From contig CASEMN010000011.1 of the NCBI GenBank assembly GCA_949289045.1, forward strand, positions 1-64,000: DNA of 64,000 nt, in the 5' to 3' direction. Of this stretch, positions 51,011 through 60,413 are shown in pieces. The position numbers and the translations under genes were made by a program. The notes under the pieces were generated by a model. That model did no database searches. It was not told the origin of the DNA and saw nothing but the letters and a program-made list of their open reading frames with translations. The stretch is from an uncultured Oscillospiraceae bacterium. Lineage in GTDB: Bacteria; Bacillota; Clostridia; Oscillospirales; Acutalibacteraceae. Within the stretch, counting starts at the first letter, position 1. Every line of letters begins with the position of its first letter.

Positions 51011-53449
51011 GTGAACAACATACGAAAATTTATTTCGGACGCTAAAATCTACTGGAAGCGCCCCCCTGCCGGAAGATATATGCCTTATAAGGAAATTGTG
51101 TCTTACGCTGTTGGCGGTATAGGTGCATACTTCCTTATTTATGTTATTCAGCAGCTTACATTGGCTGTAAATAACTTTATAATCGGTAACGTTATCGGTA
51201 TTCAGCCTGGTATACTTTATGTAATATACGTTATATCTGTTATTTCCGGATTTCCCTCAACGGCAATCCGTGCAACCATAATCGATAATACAAGAAACAA
51301 AAAGGGTAAATACCGTCCTTACATAATGTCAATGGGTATCCCCACCTGTATTCTTGCAATCGGCTTTGTATTGGTTCCCTATGAGAATATTGAGTCACAG
51401 TACATAAAGGCTGCGATTATCCTTCTTTTCAACATAGGTTTCCAGTTCTTCTATATGTTCTTCTATGATTCATATGAGAACCTCATAATGGTACTTTCAC
51501 CTAATACCATTGAGCGAAGCGACGCAACAGCAGTTAAGGCTATTGTTTATTCAATTGCACCTTCAATAACAACAGCTGTAATACCAATAGCTGCAAAATT
51601 TCTCACTGGCGGCAGCATAACCAACTTTAATCTTTACAGAATTCTTTATCCCATTTTCTCCATAATTGGTATTTTGCTTTCCACTATAGTATATGCAAAT
51701 ACTCAGGAGAAGATAGTTCAGGCAAGAACCCATGCGGTGCAGATTAAATTTTTTGATGCTCTTAAAGCAGTTGCAAAGAATAAATACTTCTGGATTATCT
51801 CACTTGCAGGTTGGCTCGGTTTTCTTGAAAGTTCATATGGTGTTATTCTTAACTGGTTATATGAATACAAAAAAGCATGTTCTCCGGAAGAGTTTACAAT
51901 AATAGGTCTTATATATGGTAATGCTTCATTTTGGGGAATGCTTTTTGCGCCGTTTGCAATACGACGTTTTGGAAAGAGAAATGTTCTTGTATTTACAAAC
52001 ATCATGAACATATTCTTTATTGCACTTATGTATCCCATTATAGAAGCACATCCTGAAAACATGATTTGGATGGTGCTTATCTGTCTGTTTATGAACGGAG
52101 TTGTAGGCGCATTTGCACATATTCTTACTCCCAGCCTTAATGCAGATATTCGAGATTATCAGCAGTTTGTTACAGGTGAGAGAATTGACGGAATGTTCTC
52201 AACTGTAGGACTTATAGGCAGCGTTATCACTCTCCTTATGAGTGGCGTACTTCCCACTGTTTACACAGCCTGCGGAATTAATGAAACAACTCTTGCCCAA
52301 AAGTCCGGTGAAATTACGCAGATAATGACTAAGTATCTTAAGGAAGGAGAAACCTTAAGAGAGCCTACAACCTACGATGTTCTGTATATTGACAGCATTT
52401 TCGATAAGGTTATGCTTGCACTTATAATGCTTTCGGTTGTGGGAGCGATTATAAATGTTGTACCATACTTCTTCTATGATTTAAGCGAAGTAAAGCAGCA
52501 AGGTATGGTTAAAGTTCTTAAACTCCGTGCACTTTTTGAAGACTATGGCAATAATGCTCTTTCCGACAGAGATCTTGTTGAGGCAATTGACATGATCAAT
52601 GAGGCAAAGGAATATTCTGTAAAAGAGCCTGTTGAAGCTAAGAAGAAAGCCATCAAGGCAAAGCTTGGTATTACAGGAAAAGAGCTCAGAAAGGCATGTA
52701 AGGAAGCAAGAGAGCTTAATGAAAAAATTGAGGTTTCAAAGATTGTTGTTAAAGAGCTTACCAAATTCTCTGACCCTGTTGTTCAGGTACAGTTTGAGCA
52801 GGCAAAGAAGATCTATGCAGCAGGTCTTGCAGGTCTTACAAATGTAGAGCCTGATGAAGTTGAAAGAGCAAAAGCTCTTCCCGCTACAAACGAGCAGGAA
52901 AAGGCAATCCGCAAAAATGCTATTGAGCTTGCAAAGCTTCGTCGTTCATGCGCTCATGCAATTATCACAAAGCATGACGGAAAAATCGAAGCTTTTGATA
53001 CATCAATATTTGAGCCTCTCTTTGAAAAAGAGGATGCTCTCAATGATGCACTTACCGATGCTTACTTAAAGCTCAGCGATGCTAAAAAGGAAAAAGACAA
53101 AGAGAAAGTTCTTCAGATCAAAGAGACAATCAAAGAACTTAAGGCAGAGAAAAAGGAAGTTGCTGCAAAGATCAAGGATGCAACTGAGCAGAACTCTGTA
53201 TATACACGTCTTGCAAAGCCCTATACTGATGCTAAAAGGCTTGTTGTTCAGGAAGAAAACTATCAGCATTATGATGAAATTGTTTCCATGTACGACGAAG
53301 CAAAGGTTCGTGCGGACGAGCAGAGAAGAAAAGAAGAGGAAGAAGCTGCAAGACTTGAAGCTGAAAAAGAGGCATATGCAGCTCAGCTGAAAGCAGAAAA
53401 GATTGCCGCAAAGCAGGCAAAGAAAAAGAGCAAAAAGGACGATAAATAA
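51011..53449 (+). CDS. MFS/GPH-type transporter with long charged C-terminal domain
   Basis: An 812-residue protein. Residues about 30-490 are a 12-TM major-facilitator, GPH-like module (the RATIIDNTRNKKGKYRPYIMSMG loop matches the GPH DNTRSKxGKxRPW signature). Residues about 495-812 are cytosolic, helical and very rich in Lys/Glu/Ala (repeated EKDKEKVLQIKETIKELKA-like heptads), ending KSKKDDK. The extension is not a known EIIA domain. It may be a scaffold or coiled-coil oligomerisation region. The GTG at 51011 follows GGGAGG with 7-nt spacing. The substrate is unknown. Codon usage shifts toward preferred codons in the tail. Confidence 0.8.
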   Translation: MNNIRKFISDAKIYWKRPPAGRYMPYKEIVSYAVGGIGAYFLIYVIQQLTLAVNNFIIGNVIGIQPGILYVIYVISVISGFPSTAIRATIIDNTRNKKGKYRPYIMSMGIPTCILAIGFVLVPYENIESQYIKAAIILLFNIGFQFFYMFFYDSYENLIMVLSPNTIERSDATAVKAIVYSIAPSITTAVIPIAAKFLTGGSITNFNLYRILYPIFSIIGILLSTIVYANTQEKIVQARTHAVQIKFFDALKAVAKNKYFWIISLAGWLGFLESSYGVILNWLYEYKKACSPEEFTIIGLIYGNASFWGMLFAPFAIRRFGKRNVLVFTNIMNIFFIALMYPIIEAHPENMIWMVLICLFMNGVVGAFAHILTPSLNADIRDYQQFVTGERIDGMFSTVGLIGSVITLLMSGVLPTVYTACGINETTLAQKSGEITQIMTKYLKEGETLREPTTYDVLYIDSIFDKVMLALIMLSVVGAIINVVPYFFYDLSEVKQQGMVKVLKLRALFEDYGNNALSDRDLVEAIDMINEAKEYSVKEPVEAKKKAIKAKLGITGKELRKACKEARELNEKIEVSKIVVKELTKFSDPVVQVQFEQAKKIYAAGLAGLTNVEPDEVERAKALPATNEQEKAIRKNAIELAKLRRSCAHAIITKHDGKIEAFDTSIFEPLFEKEDALNDALTDAYLKLSDAKKEKDKEKVLQIKETIKELKAEKKEVAAKIKDATEQNSVYTRLAKPYTDAKRLVVQEENYQHYDEIVSMYDEAKVRADEQRRKEEEEAARLEAEKEAYAAQLKAEKIAAKQAKKKSKKDDK

Positions 53450-53479
53450 GTAAGTCCCCTTTTCCCAAAATAAACAGTA

Positions 53480-53516
53480 AAATCCGCCGGAGTGATAAAC
53501 TCAGGCGGATTTTTTT
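53480..53516 (+). terminator. Terminator of MFS-fusion gene
   Basis: A 9-bp AAATCCGCC/GGCGGATTT-type stem with a 15-nt loop, followed by seven Ts. Confidence 0.8.
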
Positions 53517-53540
53517 GCTGTTGACGGAAAACAAAAAAGC

Positions 53541-53586
53541 AAAATAAAAAGCTGCCTGCTTAGAGTTTATCTATGCAGACAGCTTT
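53541..53586 (-). terminator. Terminator of gatCAB operon
   Basis: A 12-bp stem with one G-T pair (53548-53559 with 53575-53586), followed on the minus strand by TTTTTATTTTGC, 16 bp below the gatB stop. Confidence 0.7.
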
Positions 53587-53601
53587 ACTTATTATATATT
53601 A

Positions 53602-55020
53602 TCAGTCGAGAATTTCGTGAAGAATCTTTGTGACTTCCGCAGCGGGAGCCTGACCTCTCAGTGCTCTCATGGACTGGCCTATAAGATACTGTATGGCCTT
53701 TTCCTTACCGCTCTTGTATTCTTCAACTGACTTAGTGTTTTCGCTTACAACCTTCTCAATAACTGAACGGATAGCTCCGGTATCAGTCATAACTCCAAGG
53801 TTGTTTTCCTTAACATAGCTTTCCGGATCAACGTTATCAGTGAATACTTTCTCAAATACCTTTCTGGCAGTAGCACGGCTTATTTTCTGCTCGGCAAGCA
53901 TCTTTATAATGGTGCCCAGAGCCTTACCGCTTACTTTCATATCTTCGGGAAGAGTTCCGCTTTCGTTGAGCAGCTTCATAAGGTCGCCCATAATCCACTT
54001 TGCAGCCTCAGTGGGACTGCCGCAGACCTCGGCGGTTTCCTCAAAGAGGTCAACGAGATAAATTGAACCGGTGATGATTCCTGTGTCATACTCAGGAAGA
54101 CCAAGCTCGTTTATATACCTTGCCTTTTTAGCGTCGGGAAGCTCAGGCATGGTCTTTTCGATAGAACTCAGCCATTTATCGCTTATTTCAATTGGAGGAA
54201 TATCAGGTTCCGGGAAATATTTATAGTCCTGGGCATCCTCCTTGGAGCGCATTGCGTAGCTTATGCCCTTTGAATCGTCCCAGCGGCGGGTTTCCTGAAC
54301 TATTTTCTCTCCGCTTTCGATGGCGTCAATTTGTCTTTCCCTTTCGCTTTCAATGGCTCTTGTAATGGCCTTGAAGGAGTTGAGGTTTTTCATTTCGGTT
54401 CTCACGCCGTATTCCTTGGCTCCCCTTTCACGGACTGAAAGGTTAACGTCGGCGCGGAGTGAACCCTCCTGCATTTTACAGTCTGAAACCTTTGTATACT
54501 GAAGAATGGCACGGAGCTTTTCAAGATATTCCTGAACCTCCTCAGCGGAGCTCAGATCAGGCTCGCTGACGATTTCAAGAAGCGGAACACCGCAGCGGTT
54601 GTAGTCAACAAGGGTGCAGCCCTCCCACTCGTCGTGGATAAGCTTTCCCGCATCCTCTTCCATATGGATTTCCTTAATGCGTATCTTTTTGCCGCTGTCA
54701 AGCTCAATATAGCCGTTCTGGCAGATGGGAAGATAGAGCTGGGAAATCTGATAAGCTTTGGGAAGATCGGGATAGAAATAATTCTTTCTGTCGAATTTAT
54801 TGTAGCGGGTTATGGTGCAGTTTGTGGCAAGACCCGCACGCATGGCGAATTCTACAACCTGCTTGTTAAGTACGGGAAGAGTGCCGGGCATACCGGAACA
54901 GATTTCACACACATGGGTGTTTGGCTCGCCGCCGAATTTTGTGGAGCAGCCGCAGAAAATTTTATGGTCTGTTGCAAGCTCTGTATGAACTTCAAGACCG
55001 ATTACTGTTTCAAAATCCAT
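53602..55020 (-). CDS. gatB: Asp/Glu-tRNA amidotransferase subunit B
   Basis: A 472-residue GatB: ETVIGLEVHTEL opening, zinc-site region CGCSTKFGG...CEICSGMPGTLPVLN, RKNYFYPDLPKAYQISQ and EDAGKLIHD blocks, and a C-terminal YqeY-like helical domain. It binds the misacylated tRNA and provides the kinase step. Follows gatA by 15 bp. Confidence 0.97.
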   Translation of the reverse strand: MDFETVIGLEVHTELATDHKIFCGCSTKFGGEPNTHVCEICSGMPGTLPVLNKQVVEFAMRAGLATNCTITRYNKFDRKNYFYPDLPKAYQISQLYLPICQNGYIELDSGKKIRIKEIHMEEDAGKLIHDEWEGCTLVDYNRCGVPLLEIVSEPDLSSAEEVQEYLEKLRAILQYTKVSDCKMQEGSLRADVNLSVRERGAKEYGVRTEMKNLNSFKAITRAIESERERQIDAIESGEKIVQETRRWDDSKGISYAMRSKEDAQDYKYFPEPDIPPIEISDKWLSSIEKTMPELPDAKKARYINELGLPEYDTGIITGSIYLVDLFEETAEVCGSPTEAAKWIMGDLMKLLNESGTLPEDMKVSGKALGTIIKMLAEQKISRATARKVFEKVFTDNVDPESYVKENNLGVMTDTGAIRSVIEKVVSENTKSVEEYKSGKEKAIQYLIGQSMRALRGQAPAAEVTKILHEILD

Positions 55021-55034
55021 TCTGATAACCTCCT

Positions 55035-56504
55035 TTATGCCATTTGGGGACGCTTAGCGGAAAAATCCGTTGCGCTTTCGAAGCAGTGAGCGGCACGGAG
55101 AATTTCCGTTTCGCCGAAAGGCTTGCCTATAAGCTGCATACCTACGGGCATACCCTCGCTGTCAAATCCGCAGGGAACTGCTGCGCTGGGAAGACCCGCA
55201 ATGTTTACCATAACGGTGTAGATATCACCTAAATACATTTTAAGGGGATCGCTCAGGCTTTCTCCTAATTTAAGGGCTGTAGTGGGAGCTACGGGACCTA
55301 AAATCATATCGTATTTTTCAAAGGCATCAAAGAAAGCCTTCTGAACGAGCTTTTTGGCTTTAAGAGCCTTTTTATAGTATGCGTCGTAGTAGCCGGAGCT
55401 GAGAACGAAGTTACCCAGCATAATGCGGCGTTTTACCTCCATGCCGAAGCCTTCGCTTCTGCTCTTGATATAGAGCTCACGGAGATTTTCAGCGTCGGGG
55501 CTTGCATAGCCGTACTTGATGCCGTCATATCTTGAAAGATTGGAGCAGGCCTCAGCACAGGCGATTATATAATAGGTTGGAATTGCATATTTGGAAATGG
55601 GCATGGGGAAAATTTCAACTTCTGCGCCCATGTTTTCAAATACTTTTGCGGCATTCATAACAGCTTCCTTAACGTCGGGAGCAAGACCCTCCCCAAGGTA
55701 GTCGGCGGGAATGCCTATCTTTTTGCCCTTCATGTCACCGTTTAATACAGCGGTATACTCAAAGGGAGCAAAATTCATTGAAGTGCCGTCTTTTTCATCT
55801 TTACCGGAAATTATGGAATAAACGGCAGCACAGTCTGCTACATTTTTACCTACAGGGCCTATCTGGTCAAGGGATGAAGCGTAAGCTACGAGTCCGTAAC
55901 GTGATACAGTGCCGTAGGTGGGTTTAAGTCCCGTTACTCCGCAGAAGGAACAGGGCTGACGGATTGATCCGCCTGTATCTGAACCGAGAGCTATAATTGC
56001 TTCGTCGGCGGCAATGCAGGCAGCAGCTCCGCCTGAGGAACCGCCGGGAACCTTTGAAGTGTCCCAGGGATTCTTTGTAGCGCCGAAATATGAAGTCTCG
56101 GTGGTGCTGCCCATGGCGAATTCATCCATATTGAGCTTACCGACAGTTATCATGCCGGCCTTTTCCATTTTATCAACAACAGTTGCGTTGTATACGGGAA
56201 CAAAGTTTCCGAGAATTTTTGAAGAGCAGGTTGTCCTTATGCCTTTTGTGCAGATGTTATCCTTAACTGAAACGGGAACGCCTGCAAGAGGTGAATCAAT
56301 GTCGCCTGAGTCAATAAGAGCCTGAACCTTTTCGGCCTTTTCAAGAGCCTTTTCGGGGCAAAGGGTGGTATAGCAGTTATACTCTTTGTCCTTTTCCTCT
56401 GCTGCTGCAATTACAGCGGATACAGCCTCTTTGACTGATATTTCTCTTTTTCTTATGAGCTCAGCTGTCTCAAGTGCGCCCAGTGTGTTTATTTTAGCTG
56501 ACAT
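55035..56504 (-). CDS. gatA: Asp/Glu-tRNA amidotransferase subunit A
   Basis: A 489-residue amidase-signature enzyme: VKDNICTKG with the triad Lys, and GGSSGGAAACIAADEAIIALGSDTGGSIRQPC with the Ser pair. It generates ammonia from Gln for GatB. Lies between gatC (14-bp gap) and gatB in one operon. Its C-terminus is complete. Confidence 0.97.
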   Translation of the reverse strand: MSAKINTLGALETAELIRKREISVKEAVSAVIAAAEEKDKEYNCYTTLCPEKALEKAEKVQALIDSGDIDSPLAGVPVSVKDNICTKGIRTTCSSKILGNFVPVYNATVVDKMEKAGMITVGKLNMDEFAMGSTTETSYFGATKNPWDTSKVPGGSSGGAAACIAADEAIIALGSDTGGSIRQPCSFCGVTGLKPTYGTVSRYGLVAYASSLDQIGPVGKNVADCAAVYSIISGKDEKDGTSMNFAPFEYTAVLNGDMKGKKIGIPADYLGEGLAPDVKEAVMNAAKVFENMGAEVEIFPMPISKYAIPTYYIIACAEACSNLSRYDGIKYGYASPDAENLRELYIKSRSEGFGMEVKRRIMLGNFVLSSGYYDAYYKKALKAKKLVQKAFFDAFEKYDMILGPVAPTTALKLGESLSDPLKMYLGDIYTVMVNIAGLPSAAVPCGFDSEGMPVGMQLIGKPFGETEILRAAHCFESATDFSAKRPQMA

Positions 56505-56517
56505 TTTTCTCCTCCTC

Positions 56518-56805
56518 TCATTCTACGGTTTTGGGAACCCTGAAGCATCCGTTTTCGCTTTCGGGAGCGTTCTCCAGGATAAGGTCGCGATCCATTGAGA
56601 AAGGCTCTTCAACAGTGCTGAAAACGTTTGTCACAGGGAATGAATGTGAGAGGGGTTCAACTCCCTCGGTATCAAGCTCATTAAGGGTGTCAATATAGGA
56701 AAGAATATCCTGCAAATCCTTTTCGGAATTTTTGCGTTCCTCCTCGGTAAGTCTTATTCTTCCTAAAGACTCCAGATAGCTTATAAGCTCTGATGTAATC
56801 TGCAT
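56518..56805 (-). CDS. gatC: Asp/Glu-tRNA amidotransferase subunit C
   Basis: A 95-residue GatC (LGRIRLTEEERKNSEKDLQDILSYIDTLNELDTEGVEPLSHSF, described in parts), the belt subunit stabilising GatAB. It is first in gatC-gatA-gatB. GGGAGG precedes the ATG. Repeat copy E separates it from aspS. Confidence 0.95.
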   Translation of the reverse strand: MQITSELISYLESLGRIRLTEEERKNSEKDLQDILSYIDTLNELDTEGVEPLSHSFPVTNVFSTVEEPFSMDRDLILENAPESENGCFRVPKTVE

Positions 56806-56821
56806 TTAAATCCTCCCTACA

Positions 56822-57295
56822 GCGGCATAATGCCGCATTTATTTCGCACACTTGGTGTGTGCGTGATTTTAAATATAAGTGCCTGCAAGAAAGCTTCTGC
56901 TGACATTTAATTTACTGTATTACGCTGTACCCAAGTCGCACACTAAGTTTCAGTGTACATTGAACATGGATGCCTGCGTTTACGCATTTATTATTGTTTT
57001 GGTTTGCTCGGCATAATGCCGCATTTAATTCGCACACTCGGTGTGTACATGATTTATATTATTTTACTGCCTGCGGTGTAATCTCAACGCAGGCGATAAG
57101 TTTTTTGTTTACGCACAGCTTAGTGTGCGGCGGACAAGTCCGCAATCAATTCGCACAATTTACTTTGCATAAAACTCAAAATCTCATGCCTGCGGTGATA
57201 CCCATGTGCTTATATTTACATAAATCTCAACGCAGGTGATAAAGCTGTTGTTTGCACACAATCAATTGTGCGACTTGGGTGCAGGCTCAGCCTGC
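56822..57295. repeat. Palindromic repeat array, copy E
   Basis: About 470 bp composed mainly of short palindromes: GCGGCATAATGCCGC (56822-56836, partial copy near 57009-57022), CGCACAC...GTGTGTGCG (56845-56863), GCGGACAAGTCCGC (57130-57143), and GCAGGCTCAGCCTGC (57281-57295), with intervening TGCCTGCG...CGCAGGCG modules. The last palindrome lies inside the aspS coding end. No gene occurs between aspS and gatC. Confidence 0.75.
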
Positions 57296-59040
57296 TGCCT
57301 TCTGAGTTTAATGTGAACCTCACGAAGCTGCTGTTCTGTAACTGTTCCGGGAGCTCCAAGAAGAAGATCCTGAGCGTTTGAGTTCATGGGGAACGCAATA
57401 ACCTCTCTGATGCTCTCCTCGTCTTTGAGAAGCATGATCATGCGGTCAACGCCGGGAGCCATACCTGCATGAGGCGGAGCGCCGTAGTGGAAAGCGTTGA
57501 ACAGAGCGCCGAATCTCTTTTCGACCTCTTCTGCTGTGTATCCGGCAAGCTCAAATGCCTTAATCATGATTTCGGGACGATGGTTTCTTACAGCGCCTGA
57601 GGAAAGCTCTACGCCGTTGCAGACGATATCATACTGATATGCCTTGATTGTAAGAGGATCATCGTTTTCGAGTGCATCCATACCACCCTGAGGCATTGAA
57701 AAGGGATTGTGTGTAAAGTCAAGCTTGCCCTCTTCATTGCGCTCGTACATGGGGAAATCGGTGATGAAGCAAAGCTCGAAGCGGTCTTTGTCGATTAAAT
57801 CCATGCGCTTGCCGAGCTCTGTGCGGATTTCACCTGCAAGACGGTCAACAATTGTCTTATTGTCGCAGATGAAGAAAAGTGTATCATCTGTCTTAAGTGA
57901 AAGACGGTTTGTAAGCTCGGTTTTCTTCTCGGGGGGCAGGAACTTGTCGATGGGTCCCTTAAATGATCCGTCGGGAAGAACTGTAAGATATCCGAGACCT
58001 TTCATGCCGATGTCGAGAGCAAACTGGAGCATCTTCTCAAACCAGGATTTTGACATCTTTGCACAGCCTGGAACCACAATACCTCTTACGGGTCTGTTCT
58101 TGAAGGGCTTGAAGTCGATGTCTGCAAAGAAATCGGAAAGATCTTCAATTATAAGGGGGTTACGGAGATCGGGCTTATCTGTACCGTATTTGAGCATTGC
58201 CTCTTCAAAGGGGATTCTGCGGAAAGGTGCAGGAGAAACGGGCTTGCCGTTTCCGAAAGTTGCGAATGTATCATAGAGGACTTTTTCTGCAACTGCAAAG
58301 ACATCTTCCTGAGTTGCGAAAGCCATTTCAAAGTCAAGCTGATAGAATTCTCCCGGAGAGCGGTCTGCTCTTGCGTCCTCATCACGGAAGCAGGGAGCAA
58401 TCTGGAAATACTTATCAAAGCCTGAAACCATAAGCAGCTGTTTGAACTGCTGAGGAGCCTGGGGAAGAGCATAGAATTTGCCCTCATGCTTTCTTGAGGG
58501 GATGATATAGTCTCTTGCTCCCTCAGGTGAAGAGCAGGTAAGTATGGGAGTTGTGATCTCGCAGAAGCCCATATCCTCCATCTCTCTGCGAAGGAAGCTT
58601 ACAACCTTTGAGCGGAAGAGGATGTTCTCATGAAGCTTTGAGTTTCTAAGGTCAAGGAAACGGTATTTAAGACGTACATCCTCACGGGTTTCGAGAGAGG
58701 ATTGAACGTCAAAGGGAAGAGCTGCGCTGCAATTGCCGAGAATTTCAACTTTGTCGGCTCTTACCTCAAGACGACCTGTGGGGATTTTGGGGTTTACGGT
58801 ATCCTCGTCACGGGCTACGACTACGCCCTCAGCTGAAATTACCGTCTCTTTGTGGAGATCGTTCAAAAGAGAAGCATCGTTTACAACAACCTGAGTTATG
58901 CCGTACTGGTCACGCAGGTCGATGAAAGCAACGCCGCCGTGGTCTCTGATTGTTTCTACCCAACCGGCAAGGCGCACGGTTTCGTTAAAGTTTGCCTCGG
59001 TCAACTGGCCGCAGGTATGAGTTCTGTATCTCTGTGACAT
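57262..59040 (-). CDS. aspS: Aspartyl-tRNA synthetase
   Basis: A 592-residue class II synthetase: N-terminal OB anticodon domain, catalytic core (FLDLRNSKLHENILFRS, FCEITTPILTCSSPEGARDYIIPSR, DEDARADRSPGEFYQLD), the bacterial GAD insert, and the C-terminal GMAPGVDRMIMLL motif 3. The ATG at 59040 has AAAGGAAGG 7 nt upstream and starts the conserved MSQRYRTHTCGQL. The final ~10 residues (QAEPAPKSHN) are encoded by intergenic repeat copy E, an extension not typical of AspRS. Next to gatCAB, it may be non-discriminating. Confidence 0.96.
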   Translation of the reverse strand: MSQRYRTHTCGQLTEANFNETVRLAGWVETIRDHGGVAFIDLRDQYGITQVVVNDASLLNDLHKETVISAEGVVVARDEDTVNPKIPTGRLEVRADKVEILGNCSAALPFDVQSSLETREDVRLKYRFLDLRNSKLHENILFRSKVVSFLRREMEDMGFCEITTPILTCSSPEGARDYIIPSRKHEGKFYALPQAPQQFKQLLMVSGFDKYFQIAPCFRDEDARADRSPGEFYQLDFEMAFATQEDVFAVAEKVLYDTFATFGNGKPVSPAPFRRIPFEEAMLKYGTDKPDLRNPLIIEDLSDFFADIDFKPFKNRPVRGIVVPGCAKMSKSWFEKMLQFALDIGMKGLGYLTVLPDGSFKGPIDKFLPPEKKTELTNRLSLKTDDTLFFICDNKTIVDRLAGEIRTELGKRMDLIDKDRFELCFITDFPMYERNEEGKLDFTHNPFSMPQGGMDALENDDPLTIKAYQYDIVCNGVELSSGAVRNHRPEIMIKAFELAGYTAEEVEKRFGALFNAFHYGAPPHAGMAPGVDRMIMLLKDEESIREVIAFPMNSNAQDLLLGAPGTVTEQQLREVHIKLRRQQAEPAPKSHN

Positions 59041-59149
59041 GCAGATACCTTCCTTTATCAATATTTTTTCAATATATTAAAGTTTATAATTAACGGCAAA
59101 GCCGTAAAAGACTGATTAATGTGGAAAATGTTTAAAACTTTCTGTGTTT

Positions 59150-59662
59150 TCAGATTCCGAAAGCCTTATCATAGATAACCTGAGCGTTAAGCTTTACGCT
59201 TTCACCGTTCAGATTAATTGCCATAAAGTTTTCATCGGGCACCGGGAAAGGAGCTTCAATGCCGTAACGGGAAGCTGGAATATATCCGAATTTCGGGTAA
59301 TAATTTTCACTGCCCAGGACTACTGAAAAACGGTATCCCATTTCTTTCGCCCGCTTGTGACCCTCTTTTATAAGGGAAGAGCCTATGCCCTGTTTTTGGA
59401 AATCCGGCAAAACGGCAAGAGGAGCCAGCGCCAGAGCGGTTTCCTCGCCTGCTTTCAGCTTTGTGAAAAGGATGTATCCTGCAAGAACGCCGTCTTTTTC
59501 CGCCACAAGGGAAAGTGACGGTATAAAGCTTTCGCTTTTACGCAGGTCATTTACAAGATCCTGCTCATTGCCGTCGGCGTGTTCGGCCGAAGCAAATGCG
59601 CTTTTTACAAGCAAATATACTTTTTCGTAGTCAGCAGGAGTTTCTTCTCTGATAACAAGCAT
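59150..59662 (-). CDS. GNAT-family N-acetyltransferase
   Basis: A 170-residue acetyltransferase with the GNAT acetyl-CoA motif (LAPLAVLPDFQKQGIGSSLIKEG) and a C-terminal GYIPAS/YYPKFGY segment like YhbS-type proteins. Cytosolic. Substrate unknown (small amine or protein N-terminus). GGAGG precedes the ATG. Monocistronic. Confidence 0.88.
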   Translation of the reverse strand: MLVIREETPADYEKVYLLVKSAFASAEHADGNEQDLVNDLRKSESFIPSLSLVAEKDGVLAGYILFTKLKAGEETALALAPLAVLPDFQKQGIGSSLIKEGHKRAKEMGYRFSVVLGSENYYPKFGYIPASRYGIEAPFPVPDENFMAINLNGESVKLNAQVIYDKAFGI

Positions 59663-59729
59663 ATTTCCTCCAAAAAATACATCAAAAAATTATACCATAA
59701 AATACCCTTTCTGTATATAGCATAAGGCT

Positions 59730-60413
59730 TTAAACAGCGGGTTTTTGGAAAATTTCGAGAAGTTCGTTGAGATTTTCTATAACTGTGACACCATCGAACA
59801 TTCCCTGGTCTTTAAAGGAGCCGAAATTCATTCTTATGGGCATCATGCCGGAATCCATTGCACCTTTTATATCGTTTACGGGGTGATCCCCTACAAAAGC
59901 ACATTCCGAAGTTTTAAGTCCCGCTTTTTCTGCTCCCAGCTCAAAAATTCGCACATCGGGCTTTGCAAACTCACAGTCGCCTGAAACGGTGATTGAAGAA
60001 AAATAAGGTCTTATGCCGGAAGTGTCAAGCTTCATATTCTGGAGCACAGAAACGCCGTTTGTGATTATTCCGAGAATATATCCTCTCTTTTTAAGCTCCT
60101 TAATAACGGGAATTGTCTCAGGGAAAAGGACTGTCTTTTCGCCGTATATAAGGTTAAATTCACGGCAGAGGCTTTCGAGGGGCGGATGATTTTCCCAGTG
60201 CCAGAGATCAAAGAGAATGGGGAAATAGAGCTCTCTCGCCATATATCCTCCGTCGATATGCTCATCCATCTGATCCGCCATTATTTCCTTTTCGGCCTGA
60301 GTCTTTTCGGGGAAATACTTTTCCAAAAATCTCAGGCAAAATATTCTGTATGCGGCGGTTCTGTCCTGCAGTGTGTCGTCGTAATCAAAAAATATCGCTT
60401 TTATCTGTTCCAT
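59730..60413 (-). CDS. HAD-superfamily hydrolase
   Basis: A 227-residue HAD phosphatase-like protein: motif I IFFDYDDTLQD, motif II Thr in GIITNGVS, and motifs III/IV near KPDVRIFELG and FVGDHPVNDI. Likely a small-metabolite phosphatase. It lies directly after ribF and its 5' end overlaps ribF by 29 bp, so the ATG at 60413 is preferred. A TTG seven codons upstream is possible. Confidence 0.85.
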   Translation of the reverse strand: MEQIKAIFFDYDDTLQDRTAAYRIFCLRFLEKYFPEKTQAEKEIMADQMDEHIDGGYMARELYFPILFDLWHWENHPPLESLCREFNLIYGEKTVLFPETIPVIKELKKRGYILGIITNGVSVLQNMKLDTSGIRPYFSSITVSGDCEFAKPDVRIFELGAEKAGLKTSECAFVGDHPVNDIKGAMDSGMMPIRMNFGSFKDQGMFDGVTVIENLNELLEIFQKPAV

